Shown here piece by piece: positions 12,070 to 23,173 of a stretch of 64,000 nt of DNA (position 1 is its first letter; every line of letters starts with the position of its first letter). A program made the position numbers and the translations under genes. The notes under the pieces are model-generated. The model was not told where the DNA came from, searched no databases, and saw only the letters and a list, made by a program, of their open reading frames with translations. This stretch comes from Ilyonectria destructans (taxonomy: Eukaryota; Ascomycota; Sordariomycetes; Hypocreales; Nectriaceae): contig JAHEWK010000013.1 of the NCBI GenBank assembly GCA_020740775.1, forward strand, positions 558,001 to 622,000, written 5' to 3'.

Positions 12070-12621
12070 ATGTCCGATGTTAAATCTCTGCGCTCATCGT
12101 TCGCTAAAGTACCGTGGTGCGCACGTCTTCTTGAAGACCAGTCAATGACACTCAGTGTCCCATCATGCAGGCAGCCGCACATGAGTCATACTATTTGGGC
12201 ACGAACTTTCAACACGCCAGACACCGTACCAGCTATGTTGGCCCTGCACCGCGAGAGTGATTCAACTGAGGCTCCTTTGATCACTGAGTCGAAGCTACTC
12301 GTGTCTCTCTCATACGGTCTTGCAGGCTTTCGGAATATCTGTCATGGAGGAGTAATTTCGGCAATACTCGACGAGTCAATGGTTAGCTTGAATTTCATCA
12401 ATACCCAACATGGCTCCTTGAAGTACGCAGTGTACACTACGGCTTCAATCAACATTGGGTTCGTCAAACCTGTCAAGATTCCAGCCACTCTGCTAGCGGT
12501 GGCTAAGGTTTCACGAGTGGAAGGGCGTAAAGTGTGGGTTACTGCAACGCTGGAAGATGGGAGTGGCACGATGTTAGCAAAGGCTAATGCAGTATTTGTC
12601 GGATTGACAGTTAGTCTTTGA
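12070..12621 (+). CDS. HotDog-fold acyl-CoA thioesterase (PaaI-like)
   Basis: An intron-free gene of 183 aa. The C-terminal two thirds match the HotDog layout: a NICHGGVISAILDE segment near residues 95-108, with the HGG and downstream acidic residue expected of PaaI/4HBT thioesterases, then FVKPVKIPATL and a closing beta-strand region. The N-terminal about 60 residues are variable. Enzymes of this kind hydrolyse acyl- or aryl-CoA thioesters. No peroxisomal C-terminus is seen (it ends TVSL). It is convergent with the CoA ligase gene and only about 190 bp separate their stop codons, so one enzyme loading CoA and one removing it are neighbours. A proofreading or product-release role is inference. 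Confidence 0.85.
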   Translation: MSDVKSLRSSFAKVPWCARLLEDQSMTLSVPSCRQPHMSHTIWARTFNTPDTVPAMLALHRESDSTEAPLITESKLLVSLSYGLAGFRNICHGGVISAILDESMVSLNFINTQHGSLKYAVYTTASINIGFVKPVKIPATLLAVAKVSRVEGRKVWVTATLEDGSGTMLAKANAVFVGLTVSL

Positions 12622-12808
12622 TGAGCCATTGAAATAATTGATGCTATCAAACATGATCAATACAATAGAAAGCTTGGGCTGCATATCATGTCTGCGGGCA
12701 CTAAGATCGGTATGAGGAAGGTTCTCGTTTCTCGACCATACAAATAAAGCCATCCTCTCTTCCGAGCAGGGCATGACATCTGCGTCATTTCTAGGCATGC
12801 GATCACGA

Positions 12809-14963
12809 TCACAGCCTAGATCCTCGTGCTGCACGAGCCCTTTTTTCCTTTTCCTTGAGAAGACGTCTGAGGATTTTCCCGCTGGGGCTCTTGGGGATCG
12901 TGTCTACGAAGTCGACACCCCCTTTCAGCCGTTTGTACGAGGCCATGGCTTGCTCCACAAATCGGCAGATCTCGTTAGCCAGTTGTGCCCTGTCTTGAGT
13001 CTCTGCAGCTGCAGAAAGAACGATAAAGGCCTTGGGGACCTCTCCTGCACTTTCGTCTGGAACTGGAATCACAGCGCAATCATCGACCAGCGGATGAGAA
13101 AGCAGGTAGGATTCTAGCTCGGCGGGAGCCACCTGAAAGCCCTAAACAAAGGAAGTCAATTTTAACCCAATGGGGGCTCCGGGAAATAGGCTTGCATACC
13201 TTGGTTTTAATAAGTTCCTTTATACGGTCCACGATAAAAATATGCTCATGGCCAGCAGCGGACTTTCGAATGAGCACTTCATCGCCAGTTTTAATCCAAC
13301 GACCCTCTTTGTCTGAAAAGAACGTTTCCTCATCGGCCTGTCTATTACCAAGATATCCGGATATGACAGAGGGGCTTTGTACGAAGAGCTCTCCAGGCTT
13401 TCCGTACTCATTTATTTCTTTTCCATCGAATCCTACAAGCTTAGCGCGGATCCCTGGTATCAGGGAGCCGGAAGAGCCGGGCAGGATGTCGTGCTCGCTA
13501 GTCGTACTAATAAGTGTGGCAGTCTCTGTCATGCCTAAACTCAATAGCAATACTTAAGTCAGCTCGCGTCATCTTTGAAAAGACGAGAGTTCCTCAATCA
13601 TGTACGTACCGTACCCCTGCCCAATGTGCCAGTGAGGCCAATGCTTGAGCACTTGTTCCACGACTTCAGTCCCCAGTGGAGCTGCTCCTGTATGCAAATT
13701 GCGGACAGAGTTGAGATCGTGTGCTTTTGCCAATTCGTGATGCCTCAGAAGCTGAATGACAATAGGAGGCACCTGGACAGTAGTCACAACGGTTAGCTTC
13801 TCATGAAGTTCAACCTGAATGTGGATGCTAGTCTCACCGCATATAGTCTTTCGATTTTGAATCTTTGGATAGCACTCAAAAGGACTTTGATGTCAAACTT
13901 GTTAAGTACAACCAACTCATCACCCTGGTATGTGGCGCAGTAGGCAATAGTCACAAGGCCAAATATGTGACTGAGTGGCAGTAACCCCAAAGTCACTTGA
14001 GTCTGGAACTTGAGCAAGGAGCGAGTCGTCTTCTCAAATATGACAGTTGCCCGAATGTTTGACATGATGTTATGGTGGGTGATGATGCAAGCTTTCTATT
14101 ATGCAACATTAGATCAAAGATGTTCCGAAGGGGGTTTTATTCAGATGTGAAGTAGTTTTGAACTTACGGGCAACCCTGATGTACCACTTGACATGGATAT
14201 AAAGGCAGGCTGCCAAGTGCTCTGCCCTTTGGCCCATATCAGAGCCTCTAGCTTCAGTAGAGCTCTACCTTGTGCAACCAATTGGTCGACCGTTTCATAT
14301 CCAGCCGGATCCTTGAAGCCAGGAACGCTGAGGATGAATATTCTGGCCTTCTCGATTCCACAGTGTCCAGCCGCTTCCTCTGCGACTCTCAAGAGTGGAG
14401 CACAGGTGAAAATGGCCTTTGGCTTGGTGATTTCAAGCTGATGCTGAAGCTCAGGGACCGTGCATGCTGCACTTGCTGGCGTGACAACCCCTGAGAGCCT
14501 ATGTATGGCGTGAATGAGGAGCATGTAGTCGATCTGATTGTATAAAAGAAGCACATGGTCAGCTGTTGAGGATCTGCCTCTCGGACAGTATCACCACCAC
14601 GTACCGTATTTACAGAGTGTATTGCGATGACTTTGTCCAAAGGGACTCCCTCGTTTGGCTTCAGATCAAGCTTTTGGGCTATAGCACTAGCCAGCGGTGA
14701 TATCCTATCGCGGACGTCTGAAGCCGACAAGCTTTGGCCCGAATGCCCGCAAGTGTAGGCATTGCGAGAGTCTTCTATCGGGAGACGTCCATACTATTCA
14801 CTGTTGACGAATTCCTCAATTGTGATGGAGTCAGGAGTATCTTTGGAAGTTCAGTCAGCCTTGCACAAGACAGTCGGTGTAGGATAGGAAGGCCGAAAAG
14901 AAAACAGTAATCGGAACACCTACTCAAAGCGGATTCTGAGATCCAAGAGGGCGGGAAAAACAT
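12809..14963 (-). CDS. 4-coumarate-CoA-ligase-like AMP-dependent ligase with PTS1 (SRL); N-terminal stop codon
   Basis: Seven exons are inferred: 14963-14924, 14840-14605, 14533-14168, 14095-13838, 13772-13610, 13534-13200 and 13141-12809, about 576 codons. Motifs: [10 protein letters not shown] (P-loop-like, split by an intron), GYGMTET, the WIKTGD region, [16 protein letters not shown] with its hinge, and [11 protein letters not shown] near the catalytic lysine. The last three residues, SRL, are a peroxisomal targeting signal. The enzyme would activate an aryl or fatty acid to its CoA thioester in peroxisomes. In the N-terminal family-conserved segment, a TAG stop (14794-14796) falls at codon 29. 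An alternative acceptor starting exon 2 at 14774 would remove the stop and keep frame, at the cost of a conserved segment. The gene is therefore either a recent pseudogene or is spliced differently. It is divergent from the SAT gene. Confidence 0.85.
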
Positions 14964-15612
14964 ATTTTTTCGGCTCGAGTGTCGGAACAAGATATCTTCG
15001 GGATATGGTATACTGGTCGACTTGTTTCGTTTTTATGGTGGATTTAGTTTTGTCTCTGATGGGTAATGACGGAGTGAGTGAGGACGAAATGGCGGAGGAC
15101 TTCAAAACCCAACATACAGGACACAATTAAGTATTACCAATCATTCCGTTCGCCGTCACATCGCAAGACGGCTGTTTGAGTTTGAGATTGAGGCGCAGTT
15201 GAATGTAACCCTTGCGCCGCTATATTTTTCCTCCAGTCTTGCGCAAGGTCCCATAAGCCGAGTTCAAGACATTCAGAGCCGTTCCGTGTCTAAATGCCGA
15301 ACGGCGCCTAATCTACTCCGAGGAGCTCAGCCCCGGCACTTACACTGGACCACCCAGCCCCTCGCTCTCCCGGCCCGCAAATGTTCAACTTGACTGTTCA
15401 CGTGGGTTTAGGGTTTGAGATTAAGGATTATTGTTAATTCACACTCAGCCTCTGGAATGCGTTTCCTTGCTGATGCCCTGTTTGATGTCTTGGCTTCAAA
15501 GCTTAAGAAGCATTCTTATCCCGAGAGTAGGACAATCGACCTGGCCATGAATCATTCCCTGTCAAGGTGACAGGATCTTTACATTTCAGAAAGTAACTAG
15601 CCTCATTTTGAA
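14964..15612. promoter_or_regulatory. Shared upstream region of CoA ligase and SAT gene
   Basis: This 0.65-kb non-coding stretch separates two divergent cluster genes and so should carry both promoters. No motif could be assigned with confidence. Confidence 0.4.
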
Positions 15613-16791
15613 ATGGCCAACTCGCACATTTTGTTTTTTGGTGATCTCACCGAGACAAATTTTGGCGTTGAAGAACTCCTCAATCATGCTGAAGAGTCCG
15701 AGCCCCTCAATACTTACTTTAACAATGCACTAGCAATTTCGCAGAAGACCTTGAGCACACTAAACCTAACAGACCCTGAGAGGTATCAGCTGGATACCAT
15801 GCCCGGCCTGGTGGGCCGCGTCCAAGGAGAGGAGTCGAGTCCTGTCATTTTGCGCTTCCTAGCTCTGTGTTTCGCCCAGATTGGGCATCTGATAGTGTAC
15901 GTGGAAAATACCTGCTCAACTCCTGCGAAAAGCCGGACAAATTATTGACATACGAAATTTAGCCGTTTGGAGAAGGATCCGGACCTAGGAGAGCTCTGGA
16001 TGAACCAGGAACTACTCATCGTGGCTTCCTGTGCTGGACAACTGGCAGCATCCCTTGCTGCTACTGCGCGATCAATTGATGACCTCATCGAGGCCGCGCC
16101 TTCAATGCTGGCGGTCAGCATACGAGCTGCCTTCGACGCTGACCGTAAGACAGACGCAGCCATGGACGATAAAAGTCAGAGTTGGGCGTACGCTGTATTC
16201 GAGATACCTGTGCTTCAGGCTGTACGTGCTGCAGACCTCTTTAATAAGGCCAAAGTGAGATTCTGCTCAACCGCTGTGACAATCCTGTTGAGGAATGGCG
16301 ATTCTGACAAGAGCTAGAATGTTCCACTAAGCAGAATGCTCTACATCGGTGCGACTTCTGCTTGGGCAACCACCGTGATCGGTCCCCCTTCACTGCTGGC
16401 TGAGTTCTTCGCTACCGATCCGTTTCCGGGCAAACGAACCTTGGCACTCCCTATCCGCACTCTCTTTCACGCAGAGCACCTAGAAACGCCTGATCTCTCC
16501 GCAATAGTTGGGACAGCACCTATATTCGACACGTTAGAACTGGAATCGACGCCGTTCATCTCCAGTCATTCCGCTCTACTCTTTGCGCCTCAACTTCTAC
16601 GAGACTTGGCCGGCGAGGCGGTACTCAATGTGATTGCGAGGGTGACGGACAACGCGAAGGTGTTCGCAAAGGTGCAAGATATTCTTGGCGAGCACAGTGC
16701 TATAATTGTCCCTATCGTGGCTAGGAAAGGGGCTCTGCGATTGAGTAAAGCGCTAGGCAAAGACTTCGTGTCAATAGAGACTGCAGACTGA
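15613..16791 (+). CDS. Stand-alone starter-unit acyltransferase (SAT)-domain protein
   Basis: Three exons, 15613-15896, 15963-16254 and 16318-16791, encode about 349 aa. The product aligns by eye with the SAT domain that opens non-reducing polyketide synthases: LFFGD near residue 7; an ASCAGQLAAS stretch carrying the nucleophile Cys (about residue 118) in the GxCxG-like position; a VPLSRMLYIGA segment; IGPPSLL; and an LFHAEHL motif with the partner His (about residue 243). Normally a ketosynthase follows. Here a stop codon ends the protein after the SAT domain and no ketosynthase, malonyltransferase or ACP sequence is seen nearby. The catalytic pair appears intact, so it may transfer an acyl group from CoA to another carrier. 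It could instead be the surviving start of a lost synthase. The acceptor at 16317 is the only one that keeps the frame. Confidence 0.8.
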
Positions 16792-17154
16792 GGGATCTTT
16801 TCCAGTGGCCCAAACATACTCGTATTACACAATGATTGTTGATATTGTGGGGATTTCTGAGCACAGCAGATTAGCGATATAGTTTGAGAGCAGAATAGTT
16901 AAAAAACGGCTGACGATGGCATCAATTTTCTCTCTAATGAGGCCGTGATCAATTCAGGTTATATACTACATTGCGTAACCTTTAGTAATGCCGGTATTAT
17001 GTGGAAACTATGTTTGCTATTGCGGCTAGCCCCCTTCAGAGAGACCGGCAATCATGATAAACGATAGGAGACGGGTAGTGAAGTAGGTCATCGTACTAAA
17101 ACCCGTTAGTCGCTTAGATTTATAATTGGTCCTATATACCTAAAGACGGCGTAT
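16792..17154. other. Short convergent intergenic region
   Basis: About 360 bp lie between the stop codons of the SAT and CoA-transferase genes. It is AT-rich, probably holding both 3' ends. No polyketide synthase domain remnant was seen. Confidence 0.5.
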
Positions 17155-19201
17155 TTAGAGCTTAGAAAATTGTACATCTTTCACGGTCTCCACGAGTAAG
17201 TCTCTCGGCCATCGCGGTGCATCCACAGCATTCCCTCGAGTCCCAACTTGAAAGGCTGGTTGTACAAGGCCCGCAGGAAACTGTAACAAAGGCTTGACGG
17301 TTCTGATAGAACATCCAAGGTGTGCGGCCTGCCGTGTATCAAAGAAAGACGGATTGAACAAGCTAGGTGAGGTTTTTTTCAACATCGCCATGTACGTAAA
17401 TAGCAGAAAGAGCATATGGTCGTCATGTGAGAAGACGGGGGAATCGAATCTTCTCCAGAGAGCCTTCCACACCTCATCAGGATACGTTCCCACGGATCTT
17501 ACCAACCAATTGTTGTAGTAGTCGAGAGCCAACTAAAGTGTGATTGTCGGTCAGTTCGCTGCAAGTCAACAAAAGTGTGACAGATCGCTGGGCACATACA
17601 TCGACTTGATATGATCCGCCCTCCAAACCACGTCGCAGCAAAGCGTCCGCGACACCACAAATTCCCGCAATTCCAGTACTATCAATCATCAGCTTCTAGT
17701 GATATAAAATAACCCCTCAATAAATTGAACGAGTGTTGCGGTCTCATACCAGAAGTCACTATTCGGGACGACAGGAGTGACAGGCTCATCTTTACCCATG
17801 GCACGTCCAAACTCCCAAGAAACGCCACAGTGCTAAGAGACAAATTTCGTGTTATTGGCTAGGAGACAGCAAGAGGGAAGGGAAAAGAACTTGCCGCGTC
17901 CGAAATTTGCTGCCACCCTGATCTCATCTGCAATGGCCCATGCCAGCCGTATGAGTTCAGTCTGACGACTATAATACCACGACTGCGCGTTTTGCACATG
18001 CTGAAGAGATCGTCGACGCTGAAGCCGAATTTGTCAAGGGCACCGGGCCGATAACTCGTCACGAACACATCGCAGTCCATTACCAGCTCTTTGAGTATTC
18101 GTCTGTCGCGACTCTTGTTAAGGTCGAGAGAAGTATTCCATTTACCCCAGTTGAGCTCTGGGTGATACACAGTTGCGTCTGGAATGGATGATGATGTTAC
18201 TCGCATGACGCTTGCGCCCAGCTCTGCTAAGCCCCGGGTCAAGACAGGCCCTGCGATTATGCGAGTGAAGTCCAAGACTTTGACGCCCGCCAGCGGCCGG
18301 GAGGGATCTGTAGGTTTGTCGCTGGTTGATCCACGCCACCAAGAAGCTGGTTGATGGTGGGTTCTCTTGGTGGTCTCCCAAAGACCTACATTAGCATTGG
18401 CTTTACCCTGTTGCGTTTCCCTGTAGCCATCAATCGTGTGGCAAATCGTCCCAGCCGTTTTGACGACATCATTGCTCAGTCTATCGATATCATGGCTGTT
18501 CCACTGAGCTACTGAAGCGCGAAAGATAGGACGTACGTCAGCGAATGTATCCTTCACAGGCGGGTCTCGTGGCAGTTTGAGCATATCGAGAGCCACATCC
18601 GGGTTGAGTGATCCGTGTAGATGGTAATATTTATCATCCCGTGTCCGATAAATATTGGAAGTGCAGCATCTCCATGGGCCATCAAGTGACCTGTGAACGT
18701 CGTAGTCTTTGAACAGGCTTTGATAAAGTGTTCGAGCGACGGGGTTGTTGCGAGTGTCTTCAAATGTTGCATTCTGACCGTCTGGGTCAATTGACCAGAG
18801 CATGATGGACATGATGAAAAGAAGCGCATGGTCACTAAGGCACGAATTTTAATTCCAAGGCACTTCTGGGCACTAGATAGGTGGTAGGAGCGAAAGGAAA
18901 AAAGGAATTCAAAGACCTACGTGTTGATAACCACTTCCTGGGGTGGCAGTCCATAGACCTTGTCTAGGATGGCATTGACGTACGTCGCCTCGAGTGCCTT
19001 CAACGCCCCCAGACTCTCAGCGAATCGCCAGTTGACCGGGAGCTGGGGACTCTGGGATCCCTCGAAACGGATTCTCTCTGCGTATTTTTCCAAACCAGGG
19101 ATAAGATGCTGATTCGTCCGTGTGTTTTTCAGAATCCCTTCTTGTAACACTTTTGAAGTCTCTTCCAAGACAGAGTACGGGCGAGGTGGGGAGGAAGTCA
19201 T
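17155..19201 (-). CDS. Family III CoA-transferase (CaiB/BaiF) with PTS1 (SKL)
   Basis: Five exons are inferred: 19201-18921, 18834-17895, 17832-17750, 17678-17600 and 17532-17155. They give about 586 aa. Landmarks are PLAGVKVLDFTRIIAGPVLTR, the family's CoA-binding signature; the ASVMRV strand; DLNKSRDR; VFVTSYRPGALDKFG; and SDFCTGIAGICGVADAL. The last is rebuilt across an intron. The carboxylate transfer residue expected near the hinge was not assigned. The protein ends FSKL, a canonical peroxisomal signal. These enzymes move CoA between carboxylic acids. The second intron has a GC donor (GCAAGT) rather than GT; the frame requires it. The gene is divergent from the OYE-like gene and convergent with the SAT gene. 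Confidence 0.88.
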
Positions 19202-20228
19202 GCTGAGAGAGCAATGTCGTGTATCTTCAATCTTTCCAAGGAGAAGATACAAATGAGCCAATGGTAAGAGGACAATGATAATACGGATTGCATAAATTCG
19301 AGCGAGTCTTACTGCCGGGAGCTAAGAGACAAATGTCTGAAGCCTTATCATCTACGCTAAATTCCCGGTTCCTGTGGATACCTCCTGACGTTTGTAAATG
19401 CCGGACCGAACGATGAGCAAGCTCAATGCCGTGCCACTCTCCTCTCGCACCCCGTCTTTAACGGCACAGTAACAAAGCTATGATGCAGTCACTGCGGCCA
19501 GGAGACGTGATTCAGCCAGGGACGATTGTGCTTTACCGGCACTTCAACTCGGCTCGGGGGCCATCGAATCTAAACCAGCCGGTCATTTGTCGCGGCTACT
19601 TTCTAGCCTAGTGCATTGACCCTGGATAATCAAGGTTTCTGAGTGCATTTGAAAGAGTGTGGGACCATTACTCCACCAGTGGGATTACTAAATTACTATC
19701 CCCGAGCTCCCGAAAACCCTAATTGCGCGACCCTTGTTTAGAACATGAAAGCTAACATTTAGTCCTCGGGTGGTAGGGCGGGCCGAGCGAGGCGAGATGT
19801 TTATTTGGCGGGCTTCGATAGTAGCGCAGCTTCTAGCAGATGACAAATAACAAGATGAGAGCCTATTCTCAAATAGGGGAATGTGGAGGCTATCACCAGT
19901 TCAGTTCGGTTTGATGTAGTCGGGGGTACACATACCCAAACAGCCAGCCGAAGGGACCTGCCGGAAGATCTGCAGAAGGACCTGCCGAAAGACATGCCGA
20001 AAGAACCAGCCGAGGAGCAGGCCAAGGCATTTGCCGAAGTCACTCTTTGAAGCTTAGACCTGTTCGGGGGAACCAGAAACGGCGCAGGTTCCCCCTCGAA
20101 GAAGACTAAAAGAGGGCATCGTCAGAAAAAGACACACACAAGCACCGGGAGTATCAACCAGTAAAGGAAATTCTAGTTGCACACTTACGAAATAGGAATC
20201 TTGTTTCTCCCAACATCATCCTGACATC
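19202..20228. other. Divergent intergenic region with an orphan plus-strand open frame
   Basis: This is mainly the upstream region of the CoA-transferase and OYE genes. On the plus strand, 19,880-20,050 is an open frame ending in TGA whose translation contains a lysine/proline/aspartate repeat (DLPEDLQKDLPKDMPKEP). It could be a leftover 3' exon or a chance low-complexity frame; no partner exon was found. Confidence 0.4.
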
Positions 20229-21814
20229 ATGGCACCCTCCGATACCGCTCCAGCAAACAAAGCATCGGATAATGTAAGATGTCCCTCCAATTCCTAAAAA
20301 CATGGCCAAACATACTCAACAAGACCATGGCTTGGCAGGCTCCCTTCTACACACCGATTCAAGACCCTCCCGCTGGAACGGCAAAAAATGAGAAACATCC
20401 GTCTCTGTTCTCTCCGATCAAAATTGGATCCATGACACTACACAATCGGATTGTAGTGTCTCCGATGTGCCAGTAAGAGCCCTCATTGAACAGAAACGAG
20501 TCCACGGCGTTCAAAAGGACTGATGAGGCAATGGAAACAGATATTCCTCCATCGACGGCAAAATAACACAGTGGCATGAGTCACTTCTTGGCAGCTTTGC
20601 TGCTCGAGGCCCCGGCCTCATCATGGTAGAGGCTCACTCTGTGTCTCGAGAAGGTCGCATCTCGCCTGAAGATGCCGGTCTTTGGAGCGACGATCACATC
20701 GAACCACTACAGAGGGTCGTAGAATTCGCTCACAGCCAGGGGGTGAAGATAGGGATCCAATTACAGCATGCAGGTAGAAAAGCAAGTCGCCTAGCGCCCT
20801 GGTTGGACAAACACGCAATCGCGTCAGAAGAGGTACGATGGGAACAACTTCCCAGCCTCAATACAGCCTTTGACGGCTAACCTGAAAATATCAGTCTCAT
20901 GGGTGGCCGGAAAAGGTGATCAGCTGTGGCCCAGACCCTATGAGTGATTATAGGTGTGTCCCTCGAGAGATGACGAAAGAAGACATCGCAGACCTGAAAG
21001 AGAGCTGGGTTGCAGCGACAAAGAGAGCTGTACAAGCAGGTTTTGATGTAAGTCAACAGATTCCATGTCGAATCTCTACTTATTTCGGCATCGCCTTGCA
21101 AAGTTGCTCAACCAACTAACGTCCATACCAGACTATCATGCTTCAAGCATCTTTCGGTTATCTCCTTCATTGCTTTCTTTCTCCTGCCACAAACCATCGT
21201 GTTGACGAATATGGTGGCTCCTTCAACAACCGTATCCGTCTTTTGGTAGAACTGGTTGAGCTGATGCAGGACAACGTTCCGGTGGGGTTCCCTATCTGCG
21301 TGCGCATGCCTGCTACTGACCATCTCGAGCATTTGGGCGATGATGTGCCGCAATGGGGATTGAAAAGCGCAGTCGAGTTGGCGAGGGTTCTTGCCCAAGC
21401 TGGCGTAAGCTTCATAGATGTTATGAGTGGCGGGCTTGATATCCGGCAGAAAATGAAGCTCGGCAAAGGCTACCAAGTTCATTTAGCGCGCGAAATCAAG
21501 GCGGCCGTAGCAGACTTGGATGTCGTGGTGGGAGTTAGCGGCGAGATCACGCAGGGTGAGCAGGCTCAGGAGATCTTGGACGCGGGATCTACAGATGTAG
21601 TCGTCGTCGGAAGAGGTTTTCTGAAAGATCCTAACCTGGTTTGGCATTGGGCCGATCAGCTCAAAGTGAAAATGCACGTCGCAAGCCAATGTGGGTTTCC
21701 CTTTCTAATGCCATCCCGAAGTAGACTTTCGTTTACGTTGCCGATTACGGTCATTTCGCTAATGGCGCCTTAGTTGGGTGGGGTTTCGGTATCGTCAGAA
21801 AACCAAAGCTGTGA
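20229..21814 (+). CDS. Old Yellow Enzyme-like FMN oxidoreductase with altered active site
   Basis: Six exons are inferred: 20229-20273, 20324-20472, 20541-20832, 20895-21047, 21132-21690 and 21774-21814. They give about 412 aa. The family landmarks are LFSPIKIGSMTLHNRIVVSPMCQYS, ARGPGLIMVEA, GRISPEDAGLWSD, GIQLQHAGRKAS, DEYGGSFNNR, VGVSGEIT and the C-terminal GWGFGIVRKPKL, which needs the last intron. In most relatives the strand before GYLLH reads close to I-E-I-H-x-A-H, with His and His/Asn binding the substrate; here it reads IMLQASF. The FMN-binding parts look normal. It may therefore bind flavin but not perform ordinary ene reduction, or use another chemistry. The third SDR follows about 310 bp downstream on the same strand. 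Confidence 0.88.
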
Positions 21815-21966
21815 TGTTGGAAACTGGATCTCGGCATTTCGCGCAAATAGTTCTGTAGAGTTCTAAATAAATCTGTCTTCGTACTCCTAGCTACCATTTT
21901 GCTATACATTAACGAGTGAACTGGCCGAGGGAAGGTATCACTCGGAGTTCCAATGTGTCAGATACA

Positions 21967-21975
21967 TATATAAAT
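21967..21975 (+). promoter_or_regulatory. Putative TATA box of SDR 3
   Basis: TATATAAAT lies about 155 bp before the SDR 3 start codon and is followed by a long pyrimidine-rich tract (CCTCCTCTTTTGCTG-like), typical of an active fungal promoter. Confidence 0.5.
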
Positions 21976-22127
21976 ATCTATATCCTCCTCTTTTGCTGTC
22001 TGTCCTCCTGCTCCATCCTTCTCCCATTTCAAAATCTCGGTCAAGTTCCAGCATCTCCATCTGTCAAGTTTTACACGAGCACTCCATCACCCATTATTAC
22101 CTCTGTATTGCACACATAACCGAGAAC

Positions 22128-23173
22128 ATGCCCATCCCCGTTGAAAAGCTCCAAATCGCTAGCCTCTTTGCTGTCAACGGCATCGTGGCTGTTGTCACAG
22201 GCGGTGGCTCAGGTGAGACGGCTTTTGAGGTCTATGCTTCAATTCTGGTCCTTTTCTCTTCTCTGTTTCCCTTTCACGCGGCCCCGGCTCCGTACCAAGC
22301 TGACATTTCTCGGGTATCAGGCATTGGGCGCATGATCACGGAGGCATTGGCGGTCAACGGAGCTCGCAAAATCTACATCCTCGGCCGTAGACTGGAGGTC
22401 CTGAACAAATGTGCCTCGCAGTTCCCCGACATCATTGTTCCGCTGGAATGTGACATTGGCTCCAAAGCCTCGCTGCAGAGCTGTGCCGACGTTGTTGCTG
22501 CTGAAGTTGGCTTCGTCAACCTTTTAGTTTGCAACGCGGGCACGGGCGGGCCAGAGACAACGCGGCTGAACGCTTCCAGCACTCTCGATGAATTCGTTGA
22601 CACGCAGTGGGAGCATTCCGTGTCCTCGTTTACAGACACTTTCAAGACAAACACAGCCGGGTTCTGGTACACAACGCTCGCCTTTCTCAAACTCCTGGAT
22701 CTGGGCAACCGAGAGGGCAACGTTGAGCAGAAAAGCCAAGTCGTTGCTACATGCAGCACCCTTGGGTTCAGCCGTTTGGCTCCGACTGGCAGATTTGCAT
22801 ACGGGCAGAGCAAGGCAGCAAGCACCCACCTAATGAAACAGCTATCCACGTCGCTCGTGCCGTATGGGATTCGGACAAACATGATTGCCCCTGGCTGTGA
22901 GTGATGCTTTCTTTTTTCCCCGGTCGTGTCGCTGGATTTAGCCTGCTGATTCCTCCCTTGTCTTTAGTGTTCCCCACCGAAATGACATCGGTGATGATGG
23001 CGTCCGTCGGCGCATACAAGGCGGGGCAGGGTATTCCGGAAGGTCGGCCCGGTAGGAGCGAGGATATGGCCGGCGTGATCTTGTTTTTGGCTAGCAAAGC
23101 CGGAGCATATCTGAATGGCAATGTCCTGGTGTGTGATGGTGGGCGCCTGGCGGTTGTCCCAGCAAGTTACTGA
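22128..23173 (+). CDS. Short-chain dehydrogenase/reductase (SDR) 3
   Basis: Three exons, 22128-22212, 22321-22896 and 22968-23173, encode about 288 aa. The cofactor motif TGGGSGIG is divided by the first intron (108 nt, long for this window). Further landmarks are ILGRRLEVL, ECDIGS, CNAGTGG, the serine in TCSTLGF, and the catalytic YGQSK. The final exon carries the PGLFPTEM segment and a DMAGVILFLASKAGAYLNG C-terminal signature. It belongs to a fungal SDR subgroup often annotated as RhlG-like or gluconate 5-dehydrogenase-like; the substrate is unknown. It sits just downstream of the OYE-like gene on the same strand and could act on the same intermediate, which is inference. Confidence 0.9.

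Noticed and set aside
16792..17154. Search for a polyketide synthase ketosynthase after the SAT domain
   Set aside because: All frames are stop-rich and none shows a DTACSSS-like or other ketosynthase motif.
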